This document shows positions 1-8,087 of a stretch of DNA of 11,626 nucleotides, piece after piece. The stretch comes from Planctomycetota bacterium (lineage in GTDB: Bacteria > Planctomycetota > UBA1135 > GCA-002686595). Location of the stretch: positions 1 to 11,626 of the forward strand of contig JABFRZ010000155.1 of the NCBI GenBank assembly GCA_013140785.1, read 5' to 3'. Position 1 is the stretch's first letter; every line of letters starts with the position of its first letter. Under the pieces are notes generated by a model, which did no database searches, was not told the origin of the DNA, and was given only the letters and a program-made list of their open reading frames with translations. Position numbers and translations under genes: made by a program.

Positions 1-48
1 GCCTTCCGAGGCTCCGGCCCGGCATTGCTGCCGTTACCGCTCGGGTGG

Positions 49-2868
49 CTACATGTGTCGTCGATCGGTCACATGGGCAGCTCCTTTCATCTGTCGAGAG
101 AACATGGCCTTGCCTGACGCACCGGAGAAGGGCGCGGAGCCCGAGATCAGCGCGACCGCGTCCTGGCTGCCGTCCAGTGGAGCGCTGAGGAGGCGCAGGC
201 GGGCGTGGAACACGACGCGCGCGGCGTCCGGACTGACCCAGAACGAGCTCGCGTACCGGTCTCCCCGCAGCAGACCGCGCAGCTCGCGCGCCGGCGCACT
301 CCCATCGATCGGGACAACCCAGAGGCGCTCGGCGACACCGGGCGGATCATCTTCGAACACGACCCGGTCTCCGGCGAGCTCCCAGCTACCGAGCCGCTCC
401 AAACGGGCCAGACCGCGCGGCGCCTCGCTCCCAGCCAGGCGCACGCTCCAGAGCTTGCTCTCGCCGGCCTCGTCCTGAGCGTAGACCGCGCGCGTCGAAT
501 CCGCGCTCACCAGCACGTCCACGGACTGGAAGGCCAGACTGAGCTGGCGCGGCCGCGCGCCGCCATCGATCGGCACCACGAACAGATCTGTGCTCCCGTC
601 TCCCTTCTGATCCGCGCGGTACACGACCGAACGCCCGTCGGACGTCAGCAGCCAGCCGGGCTCGATCCCGCGCGCCAGCAACGGGTGCAATCGCACGGGC
701 GGCGCGCTGCCGTCGATCGGCATGGAGTAGAGCGCGCCTCCCAGGCGGCACACGACCCACTTGGAGGTCGGGTCGCAGCGGTACTCCAGGACACCCCAGT
801 CGCTCAGCGCGCGCGCTGGCGACGAGCCGTCGAGCGGCACGGAGTGGAGCCCGAGGTACTCGACCTGGGTGCCCGGGCGCCGGCTCTCGCGGTACACGAG
901 CCAGCGACCATCGGGGCTGAGCGCCGTGTCGACCTCGTACTGTCTCACGGATGCCGTGGCGAGCAGGGTCGGACCCACGCTGCCGTCGATGGCGCGCGAG
1001 AATAGCTCGACGCCGATCAGGCTGGTCTGGCGCTGGAGCACGACGTTCCGGCCGTCCGGGGCGAGCTTGTAGCTGACCCGGTATGGACTGCCGTCCGCGG
1101 GCGCTTCGTCGAGCCGCACGGGCGGCGCGCTCCCGTCGCAGCGCACGCTGAAGACGTCCAGGCGCCCCACCGTGGTCTGATCGGCCGCGTACACCGCGTA
1201 CGTCCCGGATGGGTCCACCGCGAACGACGCCACGTCGCCCAGCACCGGCCCGAGCGGCAGCGTCGGATGGAGCTTGTGCGCGGGCGCGCCGCCGCCGGCG
1301 GGAACTCCGTAGAGCTCGAGCACGGAGTCGATCTCCTGATCGGCGCGATACAGGACCTGCTCGCCGAGCAAGGCGAGCTCGAAGCCGTCCACGTCGCCGT
1401 TCAGGACCTGCGGGCCGCTCAGGCGCACCGGCGCGGCGCTGCCATCGCAGGGGACGCCGTAGAGCTCCTGCTGGTTGCGCACGTCCTGGTCGGCGACGTA
1501 CACGACCCGCTCAGAACCGGCCACGATCGCGAAGTCGAAGTCAGAGAAGGACCCGGGGGGGAAAGGCCCCGACAGCTCGCGCGGCGAGGTGCTGCCGTCG
1601 ATCGGCACCGAGTAGACCGGCATGCCCTCGACTCCTCGCAGCCAGGCGCGGAAGACCACGCCGAGCGAGTCGGGCCGGACCTGGAACCCGCGCACGTAAC
1701 CCGCGAAAAACGCCTCCAAACGCACGGCTTGTGCGCGGCCATCGATGAGCGCGCAGTGGAGCTCCTGCCTTCCCGCGGGTTGGCTCACGACAAAGACCAC
1801 GCGAGTGCCATCCGGGCTGATCGAGAAGGCCGGCCTACCGGAGGTGTTCTCGACGTCCGCCCCGCTCGGAAGCGGCACGTTGAGCTTCACCGGGAGCGCG
1901 CTCCCGTCGATCGGCACCGAATACAGCTCCAGCACGTTGCGAGTTTCCTGGTCGGCGACGTAGACCGCACGCCGGCTGGTCGGATCGAGGGCGAACTCCG
2001 AGACCATGCCGCCAGACGGGAGCTCCGCGTTCAGTCGCACGGCCGGCAGCTGGGCGTCCATGGCCACGCTGAACAGCTCGGCCACGCCATTGACGAGCTG
2101 ATCCGCCCGGTAGACGACGCGCGTCTCATCGACGCTGATCTCGTAGCTCTTCCCGAACTCCCCCAGGCCGACGTCGCCGCCCGCGACCAGCGACCCGCTG
2201 AGCTTCACGGGTGCGAGCCCGGCGTCCACGGCGTAGAGCTCCAGCACCTCGTCGTCGTCCTGGTCGGCGCGGTACACGGCGTGGCTGCCGTCGGCGCTGA
2301 GCTGGAAGTCGCGCACGTCTCCGCCGGCCGTCATCGGCGCGCTGAGCTTCACGGGCGAGGTGCCGCGCTCGATCGGCACGCCGTAGAGCTCGTTCACGTC
2401 ATTCGTGTCCTGGTCCGCGACGTAGGCCACGACCGAGCCGCTGGCGTCGATTCCGTAGCTTCCCACGCTGCCTTGGGAGACGAGCAGACCGTTGAGGCGC
2501 ACGGGGGGCCGGCTGCGGTCCGGTGGCACGCTGAACAGCTCGCTCGAGGTGCGATAGACCACCCAGGTTCCAGTGCGCGCGAGCTGGAAGTGGGTGATGT
2601 CGGCGCTCGCCGCAAGCGCATGGCTCAGCTTGATCGTGGCGGCGCTACCGTCCGTGAGCGTCGCGTACAGCTCGTACTGCTCGTCCGTGTCCAGGTCGGC
2701 CGTGTACACGGCGCGTGTTCCGTCGGCCAAGAGCGCGGAGGATTGGATCGTGCCGACGACCGGTCGTGCCAGCGGCCCGTTCAAGCGCACCACGGCTTCC
2801 TGCAAACCCCGGCCGGAGGCACCAAGGGTGGTGCAGAGCAGCGCGCAAAGCTGAAGCGAGGCAAGCAT
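49..2868 (-). CDS. Exported multi-repeat TolB/PD40-like beta-propeller protein
   Basis: About 939 residues that are almost wholly repeats of 43-55 residues. The consensus is roughly VVYxADQxxxxxELYxVPIDGSxxPVKL followed by a spacer and SPDGT/S. I count about 18 units, which would fit three six-bladed propellers (inference). The DQ/ELY core is strongest in units 3-6, 9 and 10 and degenerates toward the C-terminus. No catalytic motif is visible, so a binding or scaffold role outside the cytoplasm is most likely. A hydrophobic N-terminus (MLASLQLCALLC) ending in small residues looks like a signal peptide; there is no canonical lipobox. I prefer the ATG at 2868 because GAGAAG lies 6 bases upstream. 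A GTG at 2895 would add nine residues including R and K, giving a more usual charged n-region, but has no ribosome binding site. It is transcribed in the same direction as the operon ending at 3125, about 256 bases away, and is probably a separate unit. Family assignment is firm; function is unknown. Confidence 0.9.
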   Translation of the reverse strand: MLASLQLCALLCTTLGASGRGLQEAVVRLNGPLARPVVGTIQSSALLADGTRAVYTADLDTDEQYELYATLTDGSAATIKLSHALAASADITHFQLARTGTWVVYRTSSELFSVPPDRSRPPVRLNGLLVSQGSVGSYGIDASGSVVAYVADQDTNDVNELYGVPIERGTSPVKLSAPMTAGGDVRDFQLSADGSHAVYRADQDDDEVLELYAVDAGLAPVKLSGSLVAGGDVGLGEFGKSYEISVDETRVVYRADQLVNGVAELFSVAMDAQLPAVRLNAELPSGGMVSEFALDPTSRRAVYVADQETRNVLELYSVPIDGSALPVKLNVPLPSGADVENTSGRPAFSISPDGTRVVFVVSQPAGRQELHCALIDGRAQAVRLEAFFAGYVRGFQVRPDSLGVVFRAWLRGVEGMPVYSVPIDGSTSPRELSGPFPPGSFSDFDFAIVAGSERVVYVADQDVRNQQELYGVPCDGSAAPVRLSGPQVLNGDVDGFELALLGEQVLYRADQEIDSVLELYGVPAGGGAPAHKLHPTLPLGPVLGDVASFAVDPSGTYAVYAADQTTVGRLDVFSVRCDGSAPPVRLDEAPADGSPYRVSYKLAPDGRNVVLQRQTSLIGVELFSRAIDGSVGPTLLATASVRQYEVDTALSPDGRWLVYRESRRPGTQVEYLGLHSVPLDGSSPARALSDWGVLEYRCDPTSKWVVCRLGGALYSMPIDGSAPPVRLHPLLARGIEPGWLLTSDGRSVVYRADQKGDGSTDLFVVPIDGGARPRQLSLAFQSVDVLVSADSTRAVYAQDEAGESKLWSVRLAGSEAPRGLARLERLGSWELAGDRVVFEDDPPGVAERLWVVPIDGSAPARELRGLLRGDRYASSFWVSPDAARVVFHARLRLLSAPLDGSQDAVALISGSAPFSGASGKAMFSRQMKGAAHVTDRRHM

Positions 2869-3124
2869 GGCGATCTTCTCGGGCCCTCGGCCCACGGCAA
2901 GTGTCGCGTGAGGCCGGGATTCTCATGCCTCGCGGCGGGCGGCGGACCGCCTTCGTCGCCGTAGGCACGCGTGAAGTTGTGCGTACACCACCCCGCCGCC
3001 AGCCGCGCACGGCGCGCGCATCACAGCCCGTAGGCGTTCTCCGCGCACGGACGAGCCTGCGCTCGGCGTTGAAGAGGGCCGTTGAGCGCGATGGTCGCGC
3101 GCATGCTGCGCGCCGCTCTGTTGT
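2869..3124. other. Intergenic stretch, propeller gene to stress operon
   Basis: No convincing gene is seen here. It must hold the end of the stress operon and the upstream region of the propeller gene, both on the minus strand. The only clear structures are a hairpin at 3097-3113 and a short GGCG/CGCC repeat near 2943-2953. I found no credible -35/-10 pair by eye. Confidence 0.5.
3097..3113 (-). terminator. Possible hairpin terminator of the stress operon
   Basis: A perfect 7-base inverted repeat, GCGCGCA and TGCGCGC, with a 3-base TGC loop. It lies 11 bases beyond the stop codon of the last operon gene. There is no T tract after it on the minus strand, so it is at best a weak or non-canonical terminator. 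In DNA this GC-rich such a repeat could also arise by chance. Confidence 0.3.
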
Positions 3125-4882
3125 TCACGACGGCAGCGCCGCCTCGCGCGGCTCTGCGCCGAAGCGGTAGCGCTCGTGCACGGCGTGGATGAGCGCGCCG
3201 TTCACGTCGGCCAGGCGTCCCAGCCGGTACTGCTCCTCCATCTCGCCCAGGCGCGCCGCCAGGACCTTGTCGCGGAACACTTCGCCGACCCAGACCGAGA
3301 AGTCGCCGCGCCGCAGGTGCGTGTCGATCTCGGCCACCTGCGCGCACTCGAGCACGTCGGTGAACTCGCGCAGCGAGCGCGCAGCGCGCTCGCCGAGGCG
3401 CGGGCTCGGCGCGAAACGGAAGGCCAGGTGCTCGGCCAACGGCGCGTCCAGGTACTTGTGCTCGTGGCGCACGTGGTGCGTGAGCCGCGGCGCCAGGCGG
3501 AAGCGCAAGAGACGCTGGCCGGCCTCCTCCGGGCCGGGAAGCAAGACGGCCTGGTCGACCTCGAGTTTCCCGAGCATGCCGTTCCAAGTGTCCTCGACCT
3601 CCTCGTTGGCGCACAGCGCCCGCAGCACCTGCACCTCGCGCGGGTCGGTCTCGCGCGTCACGAAGATGACCCGGCAGCTCGCGAGCAGCGAAGGGTGCAG
3701 GCGCGAAGCCTGGTAGCTCACCAGCGAATAGCCGCCCAGCTCGAGATCGAGGCGCGCCACGTCGGCCGGCTCGCGCAAGAAATAGTGCGCCTCGTCGATC
3801 AACACGCGGTGCGGCAAGCCCGAGCGCCGGCGCAGGTCGGAGAGCTGCGCGAGGAGCCAGCTCACGTAGGCGGGCTTCTCGGCCGCGGAGCAGCGCGACA
3901 GGTCGATCACGGCGCCCGCGTCGGGATACGCGAACAGGCGCGCCAGCTCACGCGCGCTGGGCAGCGGATCGGCGCCGCCCAGGACACGCATGCCGGGTAG
4001 CGTGCCAAGCTCGGAGTAGTCGCCCTCGGGATCGACGATGCACAGGCTGTAGCCCTGCAGGATGAGCTGCTCGGCCAAGAGGCCGGCGAGCCAGGACTTG
4101 CCCGAGAGCGGATCGCCGGTGATCAGCAGGTTGCGCCCGCGCACGTACAGGAACGCCTCGCTCCCGTCCTCCAGGCGGCCGAGCAGCAGGCGGTGTCGCT
4201 TCGATGCGGGCAGGAGCCGTTCCGGGGAGCGCAGCTGCGCGCGCAGGTAGGCCGCGACGGCTGGCGGTCCCGCGCCCTCCAGCACCTGGTCCGCCACGCG
4301 CTTCAGCGCGGCGCTGCCCCAGCCCACGGCCAGCCCGAGCTCGCAGGCTTCGAGCAACTGGTGGTCGTTCTCCGCGTCGCCGATCGCGAGCGCGTCGTGG
4401 GCCGAGAGCCGCAGCGTGCGCAGCGCTTCCCTCAAGCCCGTCGCCTTGCTGGTCGCCTGGGGCAGGATCATCATGCGCCCGCGGTTGAAGTGGATCACGA
4501 GCGGCAGCTCGAGCTCGCGGATCAGCGCGAGCACGGCCGGCGCCAGCGCGGCCTCGCACTCGACCAGGCACTGGCCCGCGAGGAATGGGAGCCGACGCGC
4601 GCCCAGGGCCTCGAGCAACGCCGACGGCGGCGGCGGCGCGAGCCGACGCGAGGTGCCCGAGCGCGGGAAGGCCACTACCGCGCCTTCCTCGGCCACGACC
4701 GCGTCGAAGGCGCGCAGGTTGCCGAGCCGACAGCGCAGGTCGTTCAAGATGCGCCCGGTGACGAGCAAGCTCACCAGCCCCTCTGCGCGCAGCTCGGCGA
4801 GGACTGCGGCGACCTCGGGGTCGAGGCGCCCGTCGAGCGCGATCGTGCCGTCGAAGTCCAGGGCCAGCACGCGGAACCTCAT
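3125..4882 (-). CDS. HAD phosphatase fused to HerA/DUF87-type ATPase
   Basis: 585 residues with two recognisable enzyme domains. Residues 1-215 form a HAD-IIB (Cof-like) phosphatase: motif I is DFDGT (nucleophile D9, acid D11), motif II is T42-G-R44, the motif III lysine is probably K146, and motif IV is G168-D-A-E-N-D173. All catalytic positions are intact. Residues 230-460 form a P-loop NTPase with Walker A GDPLSGKS (256-263) and Walker B VLIDEAH (360-366), resembling HerA/DUF87 DNA-translocating ATPases. The remaining 120 residues begin with HHVRHEHKY and I cannot assign them a function. The ATG at 4882 overlaps the stop of the HHH gene by four bases (ATGA). Only weak purine-rich sequence precedes it, so translational coupling is likely. 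The substrate of the HAD domain (sugar phosphate, nucleotide or DNA end) cannot be read from sequence. Coupling to a DNA-binding protein suggests a DNA or nucleotide role (inference). Confidence 0.9.
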   Translation of the reverse strand: MRFRVLALDFDGTIALDGRLDPEVAAVLAELRAEGLVSLLVTGRILNDLRCRLGNLRAFDAVVAEEGAVVAFPRSGTSRRLAPPPPSALLEALGARRLPFLAGQCLVECEAALAPAVLALIRELELPLVIHFNRGRMMILPQATSKATGLREALRTLRLSAHDALAIGDAENDHQLLEACELGLAVGWGSAALKRVADQVLEGAGPPAVAAYLRAQLRSPERLLPASKRHRLLLGRLEDGSEAFLYVRGRNLLITGDPLSGKSWLAGLLAEQLILQGYSLCIVDPEGDYSELGTLPGMRVLGGADPLPSARELARLFAYPDAGAVIDLSRCSAAEKPAYVSWLLAQLSDLRRRSGLPHRVLIDEAHYFLREPADVARLDLELGGYSLVSYQASRLHPSLLASCRVIFVTRETDPREVQVLRALCANEEVEDTWNGMLGKLEVDQAVLLPGPEEAGQRLLRFRLAPRLTHHVRHEHKYLDAPLAEHLAFRFAPSPRLGERAARSLREFTDVLECAQVAEIDTHLRRGDFSVWVGEVFRDKVLAARLGEMEEQYRLGRLADVNGALIHAVHERYRFGAEPREAALPS

Positions 4883-5811
4883 GGCGCGCCCCCGTTCGGC
4901 TCGAGGCCGTACAGCGCGGCGCAGCGCGCCTCACGCCCGCGCACCACACGACGTCCGGCCAGCGCACCGCGGCGCGCGCTGACCACCGTCCACTGGCCGT
5001 GGCCTTCGTGGTCGTCGCGGTAGATCACGACCCAATCGTGCATCGCGCCGAGCTCGTGCGCACGCGCCGTGTTCGAATACAACGCTGTGTAGTGGCGTCC
5101 GGCCCGCTCGGTGTGCAGGACGGGCAGCCAGGCCTCGTGCGCGGGGTTGAAGCGTCGCGGGGCGATGCGTGGCAGCGCGCCGGCCGCGCCGCGCTCGCGA
5201 TACTCACGGTCGATGTCGAGCAGCTCGGCCACAGGAGGCTCGTCCAGAGCGGCGACACCCGCAGGCGGGACGAGCGGAACGTGGCGCTGGAAGCGTCCGG
5301 CGAGCGCCTCGCGCACGGCGCGCACGCGCACGGGCCCCATGCCGGCGACCGAAGCGAGGCGTCCGTCGTGCGCAGCAGCCTCGAGCGCGTACAAGCTGTC
5401 GATGCCCAGGAGCTCGTGGATGCGGTGCGCGAGCTCCGGCCCGATCCCGGCCACGGTGGTGAGCACGTCCTCGGGTCCCGAGCCGCTGCGCAGCCGTTCG
5501 AGCAGGGCCAAACGCCCCGTGCGCACCAGCTCCTCGAGCGCGCGCGCCAGCGACTCGCCGACGCCCTCGATCTCGCGCAAGCCGGCCGAGCCGCGCGCGG
5601 CGAGCAGCGCACTCACCGCTTCCGAGTGCCGGCATAGCGCGGCGGCCGCGCGGCGATAGGCGCGCACGCGGAAGGGATTCGCCTCTTGGGCCTCGAGCAG
5701 CTCGGCCACCTCCTCGAGCTTGGCGGCAAGCCACGCATTGTCCGGACCCGCCGGGTTCGTCGCGGGACTCGCGCCCACGGAGACCGGCGGGTCCGCTCGA
5801 TGCCTCAGCAC
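4879..5811 (-). CDS. Helix-hairpin-helix protein, PolX-like N-terminus without polymerase site
   Basis: About 310 residues from the GTG at 5811, which has GGGAGG 8 bases upstream. A longer form from a TTG at 5907 would have 342 residues and overlap the CBS gene stop as TTGA, but it has no good ribosome binding site. Numbered on the long form, residues 57-210 resemble the 8-kDa and HHH region of family X DNA polymerases: LLEAQEANPFRVRAYRRAA, then three hairpins with G115-V-G, G154-I-G and G189-M-G. The nucleotidyltransferase GS motif and catalytic aspartates of PolX are absent, as is a PHP domain, so this is not a polymerase. The C-terminal part (about 228-335) carries RRFNPAHEAWLPVLHT, HYTALYSNTARAHELG and DWVVIY. 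I take it as a conserved domain of unknown role. It is a likely DNA-binding partner of the downstream HAD-ATPase fusion (inference). Confidence 0.85.
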   Translation of the reverse strand: MLRHRADPPVSVGASPATNPAGPDNAWLAAKLEEVAELLEAQEANPFRVRAYRRAAAALCRHSEAVSALLAARGSAGLREIEGVGESLARALEELVRTGRLALLERLRSGSGPEDVLTTVAGIGPELAHRIHELLGIDSLYALEAAAHDGRLASVAGMGPVRVRAVREALAGRFQRHVPLVPPAGVAALDEPPVAELLDIDREYRERGAAGALPRIAPRRFNPAHEAWLPVLHTERAGRHYTALYSNTARAHELGAMHDWVVIYRDDHEGHGQWTVVSARRGALAGRRVVRGREARCAALYGLEPNGGAP

Positions 5812-5903
5812 GCGCGCACCCTCCCGGCGCTCGCGCAGGCCCCGAGCGACGGGCGGGCCGTTGTCCGAAGGCGCGCGCACGAGCGACCGACTCCCCGGCC
5901 GAC

Positions 5904-6419
5904 TCAACCGACCATGAGGGGCTGCCCGGCGCCACGCTGGGCGGGCATGACCTCCGGAGTCTCGCCTGCGCGCGTCTCAGAGATCGAGGCCAACGCCTCC
6001 GTGAGCCGCGGGAGCAGGCGCGTGCGCTGGCGCTCGTCCTGCAGCGCCAGCATGCGGCGCGCGAGGTCGTTGAGCGACAGGATCCCCACCAGCCTGGCGC
6101 GCGCGTCCACGACGGGGACGCGCCGCACCTGGTTGTCGCCCATGCGGCGGATGACCTCCTCGATCGGATCGGTGGCCCGGCACGAGAACACTGTGCGCGT
6201 CATCGAGTCCCCGACCCTCAGGTCCTTCAGCGCCTTCCCCTGCAGATAGGCGCCCATGCACAGGTCGCGGTCCGTGATCATGCCGACGACTCGGCCGTCG
6301 GTGCCGACCACCGGCAAGACGCCGCAGTCCCGCGCCCACATCAGGTGCGCGGCCTCGTTCATGCTGGTCTCGGGTCGGCAAGTACGGACGTCGCGGGTCA
6401 TCCAGTCTTCGGCTTTCAT
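5904..6419 (-). CDS. Two-CBS-domain signalling protein
   Basis: 171 residues forming a stand-alone CBS pair. The first CBS domain covers about residues 7-60 (MTRDVRTCRPETSMNEAA, then DGRVVGMITDRDL). The second covers about 72-127 (MTRTVFSC, IEEVIRRM, RRVPVVD, LVGILSLNDLA). CBS pairs of this size typically bind adenosine nucleotides (AMP, ATP, S-adenosylmethionine) and act as energy or redox sensors. No effector domain is attached: the last 45 residues are polar and probably flexible. The ATG at 6419 has AAGGAG at 6428-6433, 8 bases upstream, the best ribosome binding site in this operon. The gene starts 42 bases after the groEL stop. Stand-alone CBS proteins are common beside Hsp20 and universal-stress genes. 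The partner protein is not evident. Confidence 0.92.
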   Translation of the reverse strand: MKAEDWMTRDVRTCRPETSMNEAAHLMWARDCGVLPVVGTDGRVVGMITDRDLCMGAYLQGKALKDLRVGDSMTRTVFSCRATDPIEEVIRRMGDNQVRRVPVVDARARLVGILSLNDLARRMLALQDERQRTRLLPRLTEALASISETRAGETPEVMPAQRGAGQPLMVG

Positions 6420-6427
6420 CGGGGTCG

Positions 6428-6433
6428 CTCCTT
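6428..6433 (-). promoter_or_regulatory. Strong ribosome binding site of the CBS gene
   Basis: AAGGAG on the minus strand, 8 bases before the ATG at 6419. It lies in the 42-base gap after groEL, so the CBS gene can be translated independently of the upstream reading frame. The other operon junctions overlap or lie close together. Confidence 0.7.
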
Positions 6434-6461
6434 GGCGTTCGGTGGGTTGGCTGGTCTCTGC

Positions 6462-8087
6462 TCACTCGAAGGACTCTTCGCCGTGCTTGCGGCGCGCGGG
6501 CCCTTCGTCCTCGATTTGTGTCAGGGTTGCCTCGGCCAGGAGCAGCGTGCCCGCGACCGAAACGGCGTTCTCCAGCGCCAGGCGCACGACGCGCGTCGGG
6601 TCGAGGATGCCGGCCTCGAACAGGTCCACGAAGCGCCCCGAGCGCGCATCGAAGCCGTTCGTGCCCGTCTCGCGCCCGAGGCGCTCGACGATCACGCCCG
6701 GATCGAAGCCGGAGTTCGCCGCGATCTGGCGCGCCGGCGCTTCCAGCGCGCGCGCGAGCACGCGCAAGCCCGTGCGCTCGTCGCCTTGCGCCTCGCGCTC
6801 GGCCGCCTGCACGGCGGGAATCGCGCGCAAGAGCGCCACGCCCCCGCCCGGCACGATGCCCTCGGCCACCGCCGCCTTGGTCGCCGCGATCGCGTCCTCG
6901 TAGGCCTCCTTGAGGCGCTTGAGCTCGGCCTCGGAGGGCGCCCCGACGCGGATCACGGCCACGCCGCCGGACAGCTTGGCGAGCCGCTCCGCCAGTTTCT
7001 CGCGCTCGTAGTCGGAGGTCGCGAGCTCGAGCTGGCGACGCAGCTCGGCGCAACGCGCCTGGATTGCGGCCCTGTCGCCGCCCCCACCGATGATCGTGGT
7101 GGTCTCGCGCGTGAGCACGACGCGCTTGGCGCGCCCGAGGTCTTCCTCGGCCAGGGTCTCGAGCGTGATCCCACGCTCGTCGCCCGTGACCTGCCCGCCC
7201 GTCAGGATGGCGAAGTCCTCCAGCATGGCCTTGCGCCGGTCGCCGTACCCGGGGGCCTTGGCCGCGGCGCACGCGAAGGTCCCGCGCAGCTTGTTCACGA
7301 CCAGGGTAGCCAGAGCGTCACCCTCGACTTGCTCGCACAGGACCAGGAGCGGCCGGCCGAGCTTCACGACCTTCTCCAACACCGGTAGGAGCGCCTGGGT
7401 GCTGGAGATGCGCTTGTCGTGCAACAGGATCAGCGCTTCCTCGAGCACGGCCTCCATCTTCTCGGTGCCGGTCACGAAGTAGGGCGACAGGTACCCCTGG
7501 TCGAACTGCAGGCCCTCCACCACTTCGAGGCTCGTCTCGGTGCCCTTGGCCTCCTCCAGCGAGACGACGCCGTCGGCTCCGACCTTCTCCATGGCCTCGG
7601 CCACGCGCTCACCGATGGTGCCGTCGTCGTGGGCCGAGACGGTCGCGACCTGGGCGCGCCGCGCGCGCGTGTCGGTCGGGCGCGAGAGGCTGCGCAGCAC
7701 CTGGACCACGAGCTGGCTGCCGCGCTCGATGCCACGCTTGAGCTCGATCGCGCTGGCCCCGGCCACGACGTTGCGCAGCCCCTCGGCGAAGAGCGCGTGC
7801 GCCAGCAGGGTCGCGGTGGTCGTACCGTCGCCCACGCGCTCGCCGGTGCGCGTGGCGGCCTCGCGCAGCATGCGCGCGCCCAGGTTCTCCTCGTGGTCCT
7901 TCAGGCTGAAGGCCTTGGCGATCGTCACGCCATCGTCGCACACGATCGGAGCGCCGTATTCCCTCTCGATCAGCACGCTCTTCGAGCGTGGCCCCAGCGT
8001 CACGCGCACGGCATCGGCCAACGCCGTGGCGCCGCGCAGGAGCTTTTCGCGCGCCGCGTCGTGCAGGAGCAGCTTGGTGTGTGTCAT
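6462..8087 (-). CDS. groEL: GroEL/Cpn60 chaperonin, divergent accessory copy
   Basis: 541 residues, the normal length for a group I chaperonin, which folds proteins in an ATP-driven double-ring cage. Nucleotide-site residues match E. coli numbering: D52 (DDGVTIAK), GDGTTTAT at 86-93 with D87, and D398 in YEDAIAATKAA, followed by VPGGGVALL. The block KAPGYGDRRKAMLEDFAILTGG (277-298) is close to canonical. Two things are unusual. The C-terminus ends HGEESFE instead of the flexible GGM repeat. No groES is adjacent. This suggests a paralogue rather than the housekeeping copy. The ATG at 8087 overlaps the stop of the upstream BCAM0308-family gene (ATGA), with GGAG 4 bases upstream, so coupling is likely. 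The frame stays open upstream to 8720, but that part overlies the neighbouring gene and has no chaperonin similarity. The family call is certain; the specialised role is inference. Confidence 0.96.
   Translation of the reverse strand: MTHTKLLLHDAAREKLLRGATALADAVRVTLGPRSKSVLIEREYGAPIVCDDGVTIAKAFSLKDHEENLGARMLREAATRTGERVGDGTTTATLLAHALFAEGLRNVVAGASAIELKRGIERGSQLVVQVLRSLSRPTDTRARRAQVATVSAHDDGTIGERVAEAMEKVGADGVVSLEEAKGTETSLEVVEGLQFDQGYLSPYFVTGTEKMEAVLEEALILLHDKRISSTQALLPVLEKVVKLGRPLLVLCEQVEGDALATLVVNKLRGTFACAAAKAPGYGDRRKAMLEDFAILTGGQVTGDERGITLETLAEEDLGRAKRVVLTRETTTIIGGGGDRAAIQARCAELRRQLELATSDYEREKLAERLAKLSGGVAVIRVGAPSEAELKRLKEAYEDAIAATKAAVAEGIVPGGGVALLRAIPAVQAAEREAQGDERTGLRVLARALEAPARQIAANSGFDPGVIVERLGRETGTNGFDARSGRFVDLFEAGILDPTRVVRLALENAVSVAGTLLLAEATLTQIEDEGPARRKHGEESFE

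Noticed and set aside
1267..2964. 565-codon plus-strand open frame
   Set aside because: It lies opposite the propeller gene. Its product is His/Arg/Val-rich with periodicity that mirrors the repeats on the other strand, and has no motif.
3176..4000. 274-codon plus-strand open frame
   Set aside because: It is antisense to the HAD-HerA gene, and its Gln/His/Val/Arg-rich product is typical of an antisense shadow.
5977..7272. 431-codon minus-strand open frame
   Set aside because: It overlaps groEL and the CBS gene in another frame. The product is Arg/Gly/Ala-rich, a high-GC artefact.
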